Shown: positions 30,739 through 40,799, numbered from the stretch's first letter. The stretch: 64,000 nucleotides of DNA from Brenneria alni (GCF_003666245.1 NZ_MJLZ01000023.1:1-64000), one strand, 5' to 3'. Notes: generated from the letters alone by a model not told the origin. Numbers and translations: made by a program.

Positions 30739-31308
30739 ATGAATGAGTTTTCTATTGTGTGCCGCATATTGGGTACGCTGTTTTATCGTCAGCCTCAGGA
30801 TCCGGTGGTAGCACCGCTGTTTATGCTGATCAAAGAGGGCAAGCTACAGCAGAACTGGCCACTGGAACAGGATGCATTACTGGAGCGTATGCGCACGGAA
30901 TATGATATTTCCGCCATAGCGGCAGATTATCAGGCCTTGTTTGTTGGCGAGGATTGTGCGGTATCACCCTGGCGTTCATCGTATGACACGGCGTCTGAAT
31001 CAGCGGATGTTCGGACCTTTTTACAACAGCGCGGGATGCCGCTGAACGACGGGGCAATCGACCATTTTGGCGGATTACTTCTGGCGGCATCATGGCTGGA
31101 AGATCAGGCGCAGGAAGACGAAACTGCCGCACAGATCGCGCTATTTGATGAGTACCTGTTGCCCTGGAGCAGCCGCTTTTTAGGGCAAGTGGAAAGCCAT
31201 GCCACCACGGCATTTTACCGTACATTGGCGGTTCTCTGCCGTGAAGCGCTTGATGTAATGCGAGATGAACTGGATGAAGCCGGCGAATTGCCGGATGACG
31301 CTGAGTAG
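30739..31308 (+). CDS. ycdY: Chaperone protein YcdY (TorD/DmsD family)
   Basis: YcdY belongs to the TorD-family helical chaperones. In E. coli it aids zinc loading of the phosphatase YcdX and affects swarming. The 189 residues cover the full family length, with conserved MNEFSIVCRILGTLFYRQPQDP, LLLAASWLEDQAQEDE and EYLLPWSSRFLGQVE. A second copy-type TorD is less likely because the remnant of ycdX stands directly upstream. The gene is intact although its presumed client is destroyed. Its promoter is now effectively that of the ycdX remnant. Confidence 0.92.
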   Translation: MNEFSIVCRILGTLFYRQPQDPVVAPLFMLIKEGKLQQNWPLEQDALLERMRTEYDISAIAADYQALFVGEDCAVSPWRSSYDTASESADVRTFLQQRGMPLNDGAIDHFGGLLLAASWLEDQAQEDETAAQIALFDEYLLPWSSRFLGQVESHATTAFYRTLAVLCREALDVMRDELDEAGELPDDAE

Positions 31309-31328
31309 ATAATTTCTGGCGTGGATCG

Positions 31329-31349
31329 GGTGACAGCCGCGCTGTCACC
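31329..31349. terminator. Hairpin between convergent ycdY and yceB
   Basis: The perfect 9-bp stem GGTGACAGC / GCTGTCACC with a 3-nt loop lies between the two convergent stops. No T-tract is on either side, so termination is only inferred. Confidence 0.45.
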
Positions 31350-31360
31350 TGAAAAGAACG

Positions 31361-31924
31361 TCAGTCAGTGAACAGAATGGCAATTTGCCCCGGCTTAACC
31401 TCAATGCCTTTCGCCATTTTTTTCGCCAGCGCCTCCGTTGTGCTGTTATCCGCATTCAGAATATAGGCTGGTTTCTGATTGAAATAGCTTTTCAGCGACT
31501 GACTCAGATAGGGACTTAGTGTCGCCACCACCGTTTGCATTTTTTCCGGTTGCACCGTGTAATCAACCAATTCCATGTCTTTCAGGTAAACCGCGCCCTG
31601 CGCTTTATTGAATACCGGTTGGGCTTTAAGGGTGAGCATCATATCCGCTTTCTGATCGCCCAACAGGGACGTGATATCGACTTTTGCGTTGCCTGAGAGG
31701 GTAACTTTACCCGGCTCGGCTCTGCCGATTTGGCTGGACAGATCGGTTAACACAATATTGGCATCCACCACGCCGGGCACCCCCAACTGTTTCTGGTAGT
31801 CGTTATGCTTTTGCAGATACTCGTTTATTTCTTGCTCATTGAGTGTGTACTGCGTCAGTTTGTTGCAACCGCTCAACGTAAAGGCAAGCAGCAATGCCGT
31901 GGCGGCGAATCCCAACTTCTTCAT
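31361..31924 (-). CDS. yceB: Putative lipoprotein YceB (DUF1439)
   Basis: YceB is a conserved envelope lipoprotein of unknown function. The signal MKKLGFAATALLLAFTLSGC ends in a lipobox LSGC with the lipidated Cys at residue 20. The mature part has the DUF1439 pattern (LNEQEINEYLQKHNDY, VVDANIVLTDLSSQIGR, VTLSGNAKVDI). This BPI-like fold is thought to bind hydrophobic ligands. The length of 187 is typical (E. coli 186). It is in the conserved order yceB-grxB-mdtH-rimJ. Confidence 0.93.
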   Translation of the reverse strand: MKKLGFAATALLLAFTLSGCNKLTQYTLNEQEINEYLQKHNDYQKQLGVPGVVDANIVLTDLSSQIGRAEPGKVTLSGNAKVDITSLLGDQKADMMLTLKAQPVFNKAQGAVYLKDMELVDYTVQPEKMQTVVATLSPYLSQSLKSYFNQKPAYILNADNSTTEALAKKMAKGIEVKPGQIAILFTD

Positions 31925-32043
31925 TATCTGACCTCAATTATTATTTCTATGCATGTAATCAGGCGGTTAATACCGTAATTTCAGCGTGCCCCATCAGGGG
32001 ATTTTCACCAATCGGATAGCACTGAAAGTGGATAACGCTAACG

Positions 32044-32066
32044 AGCCGCTTCACTGTGAAGCGGCT
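32044..32066 (-). terminator. Hairpin after grxB
   Basis: The perfect 10-bp stem AGCCGCTTCA / TGAAGCGGCT with a 3-nt loop lies 13 bp past the grxB stop. The T-tract is weak. Confidence 0.55.
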
Positions 32067-32079
32067 GATAATACGTTTC

Positions 32080-32727
32080 TTATTGTGCAAGGCTGCTCAA
32101 CAAAGTGACCTGCGTCTGCTTGGCCATATTATCTCGGTAGGCTGAAACCCGTGACGGTGGCGTTACGCCAGCAACAATCGACAGGGAACGCAGCAGGGGG
32201 AACAGATTAATATCATCTGTGGATAATTCCCCGTTGCAGGCATTTGGCTGAACAATCAGGGGATCCAGATCCAACAAATCATTATTCAGTTTTTTAATCA
32301 GCCCTTTTGAATGGCTGAGGTGATCTTTGAAACTGCCGAATTGCGCTTCTTTTTTATTGATGAAGTATTGCCGGGCCGAAGCGGAGGCGAACTCCTCAAA
32401 CGCCGCGTGGGCAAAGCGCGGAATAATCAGACGTGGCGTATAGTCGGATACTTTACGCAACCAGGCATCTATCGCTGGATTTGTCGAACCGGTCAGCAGC
32501 GGTTTTTTGTCATAATTATCAATAAAGTGAACAATATCCATGCTTTCTGGCATAGAGCTGCCGTCATCTTTTTGCAGAATCGGCACCATTTTTTGTCCGA
32601 TCAGCCTTTTGGGCGTCTCTTCATCATCATTGGCTAAAATTTGCAGTTCGACAGGGATATTTTTCAGGCCGAAAATCATGCGTGCTTTTACGCAATAAGG
32701 GCAGTGGTCGTAAACATACAATTTCAT
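32080..32727 (-). CDS. grxB: Glutaredoxin 2
   Basis: GrxB is an atypical, GST-like glutaredoxin that reduces disulfides and glutathionylated proteins. It has an N-terminal thioredoxin fold with active site CPYC (MKLYVYDHCPYCVKARMIF) and a C-terminal all-helical GST-type domain. The start is ATG 32727, after GGAGAGGA, giving 215 residues as in E. coli. The longer open frame to 32817 adds 30 residues with no family support. Its stop is followed by a hairpin at 32044. Confidence 0.96.
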   Translation of the reverse strand: MKLYVYDHCPYCVKARMIFGLKNIPVELQILANDDEETPKRLIGQKMVPILQKDDGSSMPESMDIVHFIDNYDKKPLLTGSTNPAIDAWLRKVSDYTPRLIIPRFAHAAFEEFASASARQYFINKKEAQFGSFKDHLSHSKGLIKKLNNDLLDLDPLIVQPNACNGELSTDDINLFPLLRSLSIVAGVTPPSRVSAYRDNMAKQTQVTLLSSLAQ

Positions 32728-32888
32728 ACTCGGTATCCTCTCCTCTGGTCCACAGGTAAGAAACTGGCCACAAGCGCGACCGCTCATGGAGTTTGTCATC
32801 AACCGACGACGTAACAATCGGTTGAATGTATTAGGAAAGTATGGAGTGCTTTATCAGGGAGATCAAATACGTTGGTAAAACCGGTAAC

Positions 32889-34094
32889 TCAGTTACCGCC
32901 CAGCATGGCGGGTTCAATACGGCGCTGATGGAACTGCCAATAGAACGCGGCCAGCGTCAACAACCCGATGACGCCTAATATGAACCAGGGGAGTTCAGGC
33001 TGCTCCAGAGCATGTCCGGTATCGAACAGCCAACCGCCCCCGCTATAGCCGATGGCTGCCCCCAACGCCAGCCCCAGGCGGCTGAATCCCATGTAGCTGC
33101 CCCTTGCCCGTGCATCCGCCAGCGAGGCGCTCAACGTCTCGCGCGCCGGTTCGGCAATAATCGCACCGACGTAAAACAGGCTGATTAACATCAGCAAGGA
33201 TTGCAGGCTACTCGTCAAACCGATGGGGAACAGGCTGATGGTCATAATCAGCAATCCGGCCATCAGCCGTTGTTCGAGGCGGTAATATTTCTCGCTCCAG
33301 CGGGCGATGGGATAAAGCAGTGTTAACGACAGCGTTGCTTCAATGGCATACATCCATTTTACTGCCGTTGGCGTGCCGGCAATTTCATTCACCATAATCG
33401 GCAACATCAGTAATACCTGAACGGATAACATGTAATACCCGGTCAGCGTTAACACATATATTACGAAACGGCGATCGCGGATAGCGCGAGTCATTCCTTC
33501 AAAGATCGGTGTTCTGACCGTTGAAATACGATAGGCAGGTAAGAGCCATCCGTTCAGAGCCGCCGCCAGCACGAAAATAACGGCGCCAACCCAGCAAACC
33601 ACGTTGAAGTCATACTGAAGCAACCAACTGCCGATAAGTGCGCCGATCACTGCTCCGGCGCTGTCCTGCATCATCAGCAGGGAATAAAAGCGACCGCGCT
33701 CCTGTGGGCGAACCAGCTTAATCACCAGTGCGGTTCTTGGCGGATCGAAGAGCGTACCGCCCAGCCCGGAAAGCGCGCAGGACAGCCACAAAAGCCAGGG
33801 TTCGTCAGCGATAGCCATAAAAGCGAAACCGGCGGCGCGTAATAGCATCCCGGTAACAATCATCGGTTTTGCACCGAACCGGTCAGCAATGGCGCCAGCG
33901 AAAATACCTAACCCTTGTTGAATAAGCTGACGTAAGCCCAAAGCAATACCGACTAATAATGCGGCCCAGCCCAATTGATCGACAAAGCGAATGGAAATAA
34001 GAGGGAAGACCACAAAGAACCCCAGAACCACCAACATATTATCCAGTAATAGAAAATATTTACCTGAGATCCGAGCTTGCGACATCAGAGGCAT
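32889..34094 (-). CDS. mdtH: Multidrug resistance protein MdtH (MFS)
   Basis: MdtH is an inner-membrane major-facilitator drug/proton antiporter; E. coli MdtH gives low-level quinolone resistance when overexpressed. The 401 residues include 12 predicted membrane helices. The MFS loop-2/3 motif is in [16 protein letters not shown], and [21 protein letters not shown] follows near residue 115. The N-terminus [24 protein letters not shown] matches the family. An ATG at 34085 (MSQARIS) would give the exact E. coli-like start and cannot be excluded. Confidence 0.94.
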   Translation of the reverse strand: MPLMSQARISGKYFLLLDNMLVVLGFFVVFPLISIRFVDQLGWAALLVGIALGLRQLIQQGLGIFAGAIADRFGAKPMIVTGMLLRAAGFAFMAIADEPWLLWLSCALSGLGGTLFDPPRTALVIKLVRPQERGRFYSLLMMQDSAGAVIGALIGSWLLQYDFNVVCWVGAVIFVLAAALNGWLLPAYRISTVRTPIFEGMTRAIRDRRFVIYVLTLTGYYMLSVQVLLMLPIMVNEIAGTPTAVKWMYAIEATLSLTLLYPIARWSEKYYRLEQRLMAGLLIMTISLFPIGLTSSLQSLLMLISLFYVGAIIAEPARETLSASLADARARGSYMGFSRLGLALGAAIGYSGGGWLFDTGHALEQPELPWFILGVIGLLTLAAFYWQFHQRRIEPAMLGGN

Positions 34095-34416
34095 GTTTCA
34101 CCATGAGGAAAAAGAAAGAAAAATAACAGACTTGGCTATTTTGTACTCTATTTTGCGTTTGGGATAGCCTGTTGCTGGATAATATTTTTTTATCGTCTGA
34201 ACGTTATCTGAGTAACGTTTTTAGTAGAAAAGAGAGTTTTATCGATCTGATTGAACAATAACTCAGCGAAGGGGATTTTACGCCGAAGAATTTATCCGGT
34301 TATAGTGAGCATTGTCGGCGACGAACAATATTTTCTGCTGGCGAAAAGGAAAATAGTTATCAATCTATATCCGATAAATTTTACTTATCAAACAACTCGG
34401 AATTCAGGGGGGGGAG
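34095..34416. promoter_or_regulatory. Divergent spacer between mdtH and rimJ
   Basis: This 322-bp AT-rich spacer contains a small perfect hairpin at 34200-34219 (AACGTTA / TAACGTT, 6-nt loop), followed by a few T residues on the plus strand. The upstream regions of both genes must lie here, but no promoter is clear. I see no credible small gene. Confidence 0.3.
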
Positions 34417-35001
34417 ATGTTTGGCTATCGTTCTACGCCATCAAAAGTTCATTTAATGACCGATCGGCTGGTGGTGCGTTTGGCTCATGAGTGTGATGCC
34501 TGGCGTCTTGCGGAATACTATTCGGAAAATAGAGATTTTCTTAAGCCCTGGGAGCCGGTTCGTGATGTCAGTCATTGCTACCCTTCTGGCTGGCAGGCGC
34601 GGTTGAGTGTGATTAATGATATGCACAAACAGGGCATTGCCTATCATTTTCTGCTACTTGATCCGAATGAAAATGAGGTATGTGGCGTGGCGAATTTCAG
34701 CAATGTCCTGCGTGGAGCTTTCCATGCCTGCTATCTGGGGTACTCTCTTGGTCAAAAATGGCAAGGGCAGGGATTGATGTACGAAGCGCTTCAGCCCGCT
34801 TTACGCTACATGCAGCGTCAGCAAAACATGCACCGGATTATGGCTAACTATATGCCACATAACCGTCGCAGCGGGAATTTGCTCGCCCGATTGGGATTTG
34901 AGCGTGAAGGTTATGCGAAAGATTATCTGCTTATTGATGGAAAATGGCAGGACCATGTTCTGACCGTCCTGACTAACAATGTCTGGAAGCCACAGCGCTA
35001 A
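34417..35001 (+). CDS. rimJ: Ribosomal protein S5 alanine N-acetyltransferase RimJ
   Basis: RimJ is a GNAT-family enzyme that acetylates the N-terminal Ala of ribosomal protein S5. The 194 residues match E. coli. Recognisable blocks are [42 protein letters not shown] (the acetyl-CoA loop; GQGLM replaces the general RxxGxG/A) and [28 protein letters not shown] run of G before ATG 34417 acts as the ribosome binding site. It is followed 9 bp later by the broken yceH. Confidence 0.96.
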   Translation: MFGYRSTPSKVHLMTDRLVVRLAHECDAWRLAEYYSENRDFLKPWEPVRDVSHCYPSGWQARLSVINDMHKQGIAYHFLLLDPNENEVCGVANFSNVLRGAFHACYLGYSLGQKWQGQGLMYEALQPALRYMQRQQNMHRIMANYMPHNRRSGNLLARLGFEREGYAKDYLLIDGKWQDHVLTVLTNNVWKPQR

Positions 35002-35010
35002 GGGGGCGTG

Positions 35011-35157
35011 ATGAAGTATCAGCTAAGTGCCCGGGAGGCCAGAGTGATTGGTTGTATGTTGGAAAAGCAGATTACCACGCCAGAGCAGTATCCGATGTCG
35101 CTAAATGGTGTGACAACGGCCTGCAATCGGAAAATCACATTAGCCGGTAGCTATTGA
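35011..35157 (+). pseudogene. yceH: yceH truncated after about 41 codons
   Basis: YceH is a conserved winged-helix protein of about 215 residues. This frame begins [20 protein letters not shown] and continues through [20 protein letters not shown] (clearly YceH). After the codon at 35131-35133 it turns into unrelated KITLAGSY and stops at 35157. No later YceH blocks are found before murJ at 35248. In E. coli the order is rimJ-yceH-mviM-murJ; here most of yceH and all of mviM are missing, so a deletion of about 1.4-1.5 kb is likely. The segment 35134-35247 is the join and the murJ upstream region. Confidence 0.9.
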
Positions 35158-35247
35158 GCGCGCAATGCGTAGACTAGTTGCACCGCGCAATCAGGATGGC
35201 CGCAGAATGGTCAATAATAGTCCCCGAACATTTCAGAATAGAATCGG

Positions 35248-36783
35248 ATGAATTTACTTAAATCACTGGCCGCCGTCAGTTCAATGACCATGCTTTCACG
35301 TGTGTTAGGTTTCGTGCGTGACGCGATTGTGGCGCGGGTTTTCGGAGCAGGCGTGGCGACGGATGCCTTCTTTGTCGCATTTAAACTGCCGAATCTGCTG
35401 CGTCGTATTTTTGCGGAGGGGGCGTTCTCTCAGGCCTTTGTTCCTATCCTGGCCGAATATAAAAGTCAGCAGGGTGATGAAGCAACCCGGACATTCCTCG
35501 CTTACATTTCAGGTATGTTGACGCTGATACTGGCGTTGGTAACGGTTGCGGGCATGGTGGCGGCGCCGTGGGTTATTATGGTGACGGCCCCTGGTTTTGC
35601 GGCCACGCCCGATCGGTTTGAACTGACATCGGCACTGTTACGGGTGACTTTCCCTTATATCTTGCTGATTTCTCTGACCTCGATGGTGGGATCGGTGCTG
35701 AATACCTGGAACCGGTTCTCGGTTCCGGCATTTGCACCGACGCTTTTGAATGTCAGCATGATCGGTTTTGCTCTGTTTGCTACACCGTATTTTGATCCGC
35801 CGGTGATGGCATTGGCCTGGGCGGTGCTGGTCGGCGGGCTGCTTCAACTCGGCTATCAGTTACCGCATCTGAAAAAGATCGGTATGCTGGTATTGCCACG
35901 CATCAAATGGCGCGAACCCAGCGTCTGGCGGGTGATGAAGCTGATGGGGCCTGCCGTTCTGGGCGTTTCCGTTAGTCAAATTTCGTTAATTATTAATACC
36001 ATTTTCGCCTCGTTTCTTAGTGAAGGCGCGGTGTCGTGGATGTACTACGCCGATCGGTTGATGGAGTTCCCTTCGGGGGTACTGGGCGTGGCATTGGGCA
36101 CCATTCTTCTGCCTTCGCTGGCGAAAAGCTTCGCCAGTGGTAACCATGATGAATATTCCCGCCTCATGGACTGGGGATTACGCCTGTGCTTTCTACTGGC
36201 GCTTCCCAGCGCGGTCGCATTGGGTATTCTGGCGAAACCATTAACGGTTTCGTTGTTTCAATACGGAAAATTCAGTGCCTTTGACGCGGCCATGACACAA
36301 CGTGCGTTAATTGCGTATTCCGTGGGGTTAATGGGGCTTATTGTCGTAAAGGTGCTGGTTCCCGGTTTTTATTCCCGGCAGGACATCAAGACACCGGTGA
36401 AAATCGCGGTAGTCACGCTGGTGCTTACGCAGGTCATGAACCTGATCTTTATTGGCCCGCTGCAACATGCGGGGCTGGCGCTTTCCATTGGGCTGGCATC
36501 CTGCCTGAATGCCGGATTACTGTTCTGGCAATTACGTAAGCAGGATATTTTCCATCCCCAGCCAGGATGGAGCCATTTTCTGCTGAGGCTTGCTGCTGCT
36601 GTCATTGTTATGTCACTGGTGTTGCTCGGTATATTGTGGTGGATGCCGGACTGGGATGTGGGCGGTATGGCTTTGCGGATCATGCGTTTAATGGCGGTGG
36701 TGGCTGCTGGGGCGGGGGCGTATTTCGCGACACTGGCCTTGTTGGGTTTCCGGCCACGGGATTTTGCCCGTCGTAGCATCTGA
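35248..36783 (+). CDS. murJ: Lipid II flippase MurJ (MviN)
   Basis: MurJ flips lipid II across the inner membrane for peptidoglycan synthesis and is essential in E. coli. The 511 residues equal the E. coli length. It is a MOP-superfamily protein with about 14 membrane helices. Conserved parts include [25 protein letters not shown] (with the cavity Arg), [26 protein letters not shown] and [27 protein letters not shown]. The promoter region upstream is rearranged by the yceH-mviM loss, so its expression control may have changed. A bidirectional terminator follows. Confidence 0.97.
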   Translation: MNLLKSLAAVSSMTMLSRVLGFVRDAIVARVFGAGVATDAFFVAFKLPNLLRRIFAEGAFSQAFVPILAEYKSQQGDEATRTFLAYISGMLTLILALVTVAGMVAAPWVIMVTAPGFAATPDRFELTSALLRVTFPYILLISLTSMVGSVLNTWNRFSVPAFAPTLLNVSMIGFALFATPYFDPPVMALAWAVLVGGLLQLGYQLPHLKKIGMLVLPRIKWREPSVWRVMKLMGPAVLGVSVSQISLIINTIFASFLSEGAVSWMYYADRLMEFPSGVLGVALGTILLPSLAKSFASGNHDEYSRLMDWGLRLCFLLALPSAVALGILAKPLTVSLFQYGKFSAFDAAMTQRALIAYSVGLMGLIVVKVLVPGFYSRQDIKTPVKIAVVTLVLTQVMNLIFIGPLQHAGLALSIGLASCLNAGLLFWQLRKQDIFHPQPGWSHFLLRLAAAVIVMSLVLLGILWWMPDWDVGGMALRIMRLMAVVAAGAGAYFATLALLGFRPRDFARRSI

Positions 36784-36790
36784 ATAACAA

Positions 36791-36827
36791 AACGCCATTG
36801 GCAAGCTTAAACCAATGGCGTTTATTT
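36791..36827. terminator. Bidirectional terminator between murJ and argS
   Basis: A perfect 11-bp stem (AACGCCATTGG / CCAATGGCGTT) has T-rich flanks on both strands and lies in the 62-bp gap between convergent murJ and argS. Confidence 0.92.
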
Positions 36828-36845
36828 TTCGTTCGACGCGACGAT

Positions 36846-38576
36846 TTACATCTTCTCTACCGTGTCGATGCCCAGTGTATCCAAACCTTGTTTCAGCGTT
36901 TTGGCCGTTAACAGCGCCAGTTTCAGGCGACTTTGGCGAATCGCCTCATTTTCGGCATTCAAAATTGGGCAGTGTTCGTAAAATCTTGAGAATAAACCTG
37001 CTAAATCATATAGATAGGTGCACATGATATGTGGCGTCCCGTCGCGAGCAACGGTAGTGATGGTTTCCTCAAATTGCAGCAGACGGGTCGCCAGGGCAAT
37101 TTCATGCTCTTCACTCAGCATAACGGGTTGAGTCAGGCTTTCTTCCTGAATGCCGGCGCGTTTAAAGATCGACGCAACGCGGGTGTAGGCATATTGCATA
37201 TAAGGCGCAGTATTGCCTTCGAATGCCAGCATATTATCCCAGTCAAAGATGTAATCGGTGGTGCGGCTCTTGGACAGATCGGCATATTTTACCGCACCGA
37301 TAGAAACAACTTTCGCCAGTTCATGCAGTTCATCGCCGTCCATTTGTGGGTTTTTTTCGGCGATGAGCTTACGGGCGCGCTCATAAGCCTCATCCAGTAA
37401 ATCGGAAAGTTTAATGGTGCCCCCGGCACGGGTCTTAAACGGCTTGCCATCTTTGCCCAACATCATGCCGAACATGTGATGTTCCAGACTGACGGAGTCC
37501 GGGACATAACCCGCCTTACGCACAATGGTCCAGGCCTGCATCAGATGCTGGTGCTGACGCGAATCGATGTAGTAAAGCACCCGGTCGGCCTTTAGCGTCT
37601 CATAACGATACTTGGCGCAAGCAATATCAGTGGTGGTATAGAGGTAGCCGCCATCTTTTTTCTGAATGATGACGCCCATAGGTTCGCCTTCCTTGTTTTT
37701 AAATTCATCAAGGAAAACAACAGTTGCCCCGTCACTCTCAACCGCCAGACCTTTCGCTTTCAGATCGGTGACGATACCGGGCAACATGCTGTTGTACAGG
37801 CTCTCACCCATAACATCATCTTTCGTTAGCGTGACGTTAAGACGCTCATAGGAAATCTGATTTTGTGTCATGGTGATGTCAACGAGTTTGCGCCACATCT
37901 GGCGGCAATATTCGTCCCCACCCTGTAGTTTCACGACATAGCTACGGGCTCGTTCAGCGAACACGGCATCTTCGTCATAATGTTTCTTTGCTTCACGGTA
38001 GAACGCTTCAAGGTCAGACAGTACCATCTCTTCAGCGTGATCATTTTGCACTTTTTCGAGATAGGCGATCAGCATTCCAAATTGCGTGCCCCAGTCACCG
38101 ACATGGTTGGCGCGAATGACATGGTGGCCCAGGAACGCCTGCGTACGCACCGCCGCATCGCCAATGATGGTGGATCGCAGGTGGCCAACGTGCATTTCTT
38201 TAGCCACATTGGGTGCGGAATAATCAATAACAATCGTCTGTGGTTCTACCGGTGTTACGCCCAATTTGGGGGCGCTCAGAGCATTCTCTACCTGACTGGC
38301 AACCCACTGTTTATCGAGGAAGATGTTGATAAAGCCAGGGCCTGCAATGTCTGTTTTGGCGGCGATGCCATCCAGAGCTAAAAGCTGAACGACCTTTTCT
38401 GCCAGTTGACGCGGCGGTATGCCGAGTTTTTTGGCAACGGCCATTACGCCGTTGGCTTGATAATCGCCAAACTGTACTTTTGCCGACTGGCGGACTTGTG
38501 CTTCGCTACCCACAGGCGCGCCCGCTGCGGCCAATGCCTGGCTGACTTTTTCGGAGAGAAGAGCCTGAATATTCAC
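36846..38576 (-). CDS. argS: Arginyl-tRNA synthetase
   Basis: ArgRS is a class I synthetase that charges tRNA-Arg. The 576 residues match E. coli (577). The N-terminal tRNA D-loop-binding domain is followed by the Rossmann core with the HIGH-type motif HVGH in [21 protein letters not shown] (around residue 130). The C-terminal DALR anticodon domain ends near GIDTVEKM. The canonical KMSKS is absent, as in many ArgRS. The gene is convergent with murJ and shares its terminator. Confidence 0.98.
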   Translation of the reverse strand: MNIQALLSEKVSQALAAAGAPVGSEAQVRQSAKVQFGDYQANGVMAVAKKLGIPPRQLAEKVVQLLALDGIAAKTDIAGPGFINIFLDKQWVASQVENALSAPKLGVTPVEPQTIVIDYSAPNVAKEMHVGHLRSTIIGDAAVRTQAFLGHHVIRANHVGDWGTQFGMLIAYLEKVQNDHAEEMVLSDLEAFYREAKKHYDEDAVFAERARSYVVKLQGGDEYCRQMWRKLVDITMTQNQISYERLNVTLTKDDVMGESLYNSMLPGIVTDLKAKGLAVESDGATVVFLDEFKNKEGEPMGVIIQKKDGGYLYTTTDIACAKYRYETLKADRVLYYIDSRQHQHLMQAWTIVRKAGYVPDSVSLEHHMFGMMLGKDGKPFKTRAGGTIKLSDLLDEAYERARKLIAEKNPQMDGDELHELAKVVSIGAVKYADLSKSRTTDYIFDWDNMLAFEGNTAPYMQYAYTRVASIFKRAGIQEESLTQPVMLSEEHEIALATRLLQFEETITTVARDGTPHIMCTYLYDLAGLFSRFYEHCPILNAENEAIRQSRLKLALLTAKTLKQGLDTLGIDTVEKM

Positions 38577-38607
38577 CGGTTTACCTTAAATAAAAAATCA
38601 AGCCCTG

Positions 38608-38613
38608 CTTATA
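38608..38613 (-). promoter_or_regulatory. Possible extended -10 promoter of argS
   Basis: The minus strand reads TGGTATAAG about 35 bp before the argS start, an extended -10 element (TG, one base, TATAAG). No good -35 hexamer is visible. Confidence 0.35.
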
Positions 38614-38773
38614 CCATATTTGCCTTTACGAGTCAGCAGATGGGGGGCTGGTCGTTGCTGTGGAGAGTAATGTGCTCACATTAAGGGGGGATGAGATGAA
38701 GTAAAAAAATGTGATATTCAGGCGATGTATAGAATTTTTTATATGGCGCAGGGGAACTGCGGTTATGACGTTT

Positions 38774-38893
38774 TTAGCGTTTCCTGGTTCTGGAATTTAC
38801 ACCGATTTTTTGTTCATTCCTGGTTTTAAAATGGCGAAAAATAGCATATGCCGCGATGATAATCAGCAGTAATGAGATAATTAATAGCATCAT
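38774..38893 (-). CDS. Candidate 39-residue single-pass membrane protein
   Basis: A short ORF upstream of argS encodes MMLLIISLLLIIIAAYAIF followed by a strongly basic tail (RHFKTRNEQK...SRTRKR). The layout, one membrane helix then positive charges, fits a small inner-membrane protein with the C-terminus inside. The ribosome binding site is weak (GTAGAG, about 10 bp before ATG). I do not recognise a family. The 608-bp spacer around it (38577-39184) otherwise has only AT-rich sequence and a 19-codon ORF at 39009. It could be a chance ORF in AT-rich DNA. Confidence 0.35.
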   Translation of the reverse strand: MMLLIISLLLIIIAAYAIFRHFKTRNEQKIGVNSRTRKR

Positions 38894-39184
38894 AGTGATG
38901 ACTCTACATTATTATTTGGATGTCCAAATTATCCTTTTTCTTTTCTTCATTCAATGGACAAGTTTTTATTTAAGATAACTCTCAACAGAACTTGCGGGGG
39001 AATATCCTATGCTGACGACCAACAGAGTGTATTTTTGTTTGTTAATCAATCTTGTTGGTTTTTGCTAATTTTATGTCGCCCTCTGTGCTGACAGCACGAA
39101 TAACTAAAAGCAGCGTGAAAATATAACTTCATTATTAATAAAAATTATAGATACAGATATTACTACCATGTAAATTAGTTTCTG

Positions 39185-39769
39185 ATGGTTTACGTGACGA
39201 GTGAGGAGTTCATACCCTGTATGTTACCTGAAGATTTGGCGGTGGATTTGATTCGTTTTGAGCAGGAGTTAAATAAGTTTGCTGAGGGACTTAAGTTGGA
39301 TTTGACGCAGTTCAACGCTGATCATATTTCGTTGCGTTGCCACCAAAATGCCACCGCTGAACGCTGGAAAAAACAGATGTTAAACCGCGGAAGCCTGTTT
39401 TCCGAAAACATGATTAATGGGCGAGTTATCAGTTTGTTTATCTTAGAATCGGCAATCAACATTGGCCCCTGGCGTGTTGATTGTATTGAGTTGCCCTGGC
39501 CGGGAAAGAAACATTACCCTCATGAGGGATGGGAGCATGTAGAACTGGTATTGCCGGGTGCGCCTGAGACATTGCATCAAAGAGCGCTAGCATGTTTATC
39601 TGATGAAGCATTGCGTACGCCTGGCGTAAAACTTAACTTCAGTTCGCCACAGGGCGAAAAGGAACGAATGCCTAATCCGACGCTGGCAGTAACCAATGGA
39701 AAGGTAACCATAAAATTTCACCCGTTTGATATTAGGGATATTATCGCAAGTGAAAATGGTAACAGATGA
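39185..39769 (+). CDS. yecM: YecM family protein (VOC-like fold)
   Basis: YecM is a conserved protein of unknown function whose structure resembles metal-binding VOC-superfamily enzymes. The core is highly conserved: ADHISLRCHQNATAERWKKQ, SENMINGRVISLF, ELPWPGKKHYPHEGWEHVELVLPG (with likely metal-binding His/Glu) and PNPTLAVTNGKVTIKFHPFDI. The start is uncertain. ATG 39185 gives 194 residues without a clear ribosome binding site. ATG 39221 gives 182 residues and has GAGGAG 12 bp upstream. E. coli YecM has 188 residues, between the two. It is adjacent to argS, as in E. coli. Confidence 0.9.
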   Translation: MVYVTSEEFIPCMLPEDLAVDLIRFEQELNKFAEGLKLDLTQFNADHISLRCHQNATAERWKKQMLNRGSLFSENMINGRVISLFILESAINIGPWRVDCIELPWPGKKHYPHEGWEHVELVLPGAPETLHQRALACLSDEALRTPGVKLNFSSPQGEKERMPNPTLAVTNGKVTIKFHPFDIRDIIASENGNR

Positions 39770-40031
39770 AGTAGCGATAAGTGAAAATTGTCGTGACTGA
39801 TTGTTTACCTGCTTCAGGATTTATCATTCGGTTAAACACATTAATAAAATTGTGGTTTATGTCATATTTATTTCATGTGTTTATCGTATTCATTGTGACC
39901 ATCATCTCCTCACGATATGCGTTTGAATGCCATAGTTAGTTGTTCTCGTAATTAAGAATGATCAAGCGATTTTCGTATAATTAAGAGAGATGAAATTTAG
40001 TGGTATTTAGCAGCGTTAAACGGAGGTGGAT

Positions 40032-40799
40032 ATGCCAAAACTGGAGGTCTGTTGCTATAGCATTGAGTGCGCCATCACCGCAGAGCAGGCGGGCGCAGAT
40101 CGGGTTGAACTGTGTTCCGGGCTACGGGATGGGGGGTTAACGCCAGGATACGGATTGTTGCGTCTTGCCGGTGAAAAAATAGCGATTCCCGTTCATCCTA
40201 TTGTGCGCCCCCGCGGTGGTGACTTTTGCTATAACGCAACCGAATTCGCGGCGATTAAATATGATATTGAGCAAATCCGGGAGATGGGGTTTCCTGGCGT
40301 TGTTGTGGGAATTCTTGATGCTGAAGGACATATTGATTTACCGCGTATGAAAGAAATCATGTCGTTGTCTCAGGGTATGGCGGTGACCTTTCACCGTGCG
40401 TTCGATCTGTGTCTGAACCCATACCTTGCGCTGGAACAGCTTACCGATTTGGGTGTTACCCGTATTCTCACCTCCGGGCAACAGCAGACGGCGGAAAATG
40501 GGTTGGTATTATTGCGTGAACTAACTCATGCCAGCCGTGGTCCAATCATTATGGCAGGATCCGGTGTGCGATTGACCAATCTCCATAAATTCCAGCAAAG
40601 CGGTATTCAGGAGTTACACAGCTCTGCCGGACTGTGGACTTCATCTGTTATGCGGTATCGCAAAATTGGCGTTTCCATGTGTTCTGATACCGATATGGAT
40701 GAATTCAGCCAATATTGTGTTGATGGCGATGTGGTGGCTGAGATGAAACGGGCATTGAGTCCAGACCGTGAAATATCATCGGTTTCCTATGCCCACTAG
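40032..40799 (+). CDS. cutC: CutC family protein (copper homeostasis / PF03932)
   Basis: CutC is a TIM-barrel protein historically linked to copper tolerance; its biochemical role is unsettled. Conserved blocks are [68 protein letters not shown] and IIMAGSGVR. The start is at ATG 40032, five bases after GGAGG; an in-frame GTG at 40026 is too close to that site. The length is 255 residues (E. coli 248). The 262-bp spacer from yecM (39770-40031) is AT-rich and holds only a doubtful 26-codon ORF (39859-39939). Confidence 0.95.
   Translation: MPKLEVCCYSIECAITAEQAGADRVELCSGLRDGGLTPGYGLLRLAGEKIAIPVHPIVRPRGGDFCYNATEFAAIKYDIEQIREMGFPGVVVGILDAEGHIDLPRMKEIMSLSQGMAVTFHRAFDLCLNPYLALEQLTDLGVTRILTSGQQQTAENGLVLLRELTHASRGPIIMAGSGVRLTNLHKFQQSGIQELHSSAGLWTSSVMRYRKIGVSMCSDTDMDEFSQYCVDGDVVAEMKRALSPDREISSVSYAH

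Noticed and set aside
30739-31308. Annotation of this gene as TorD (TMAO reductase chaperone)
   Set aside because: The N-terminal MNEFSIVCR pattern and the adjoining ycdX remnant fit YcdY better, and no torA-like gene is near.
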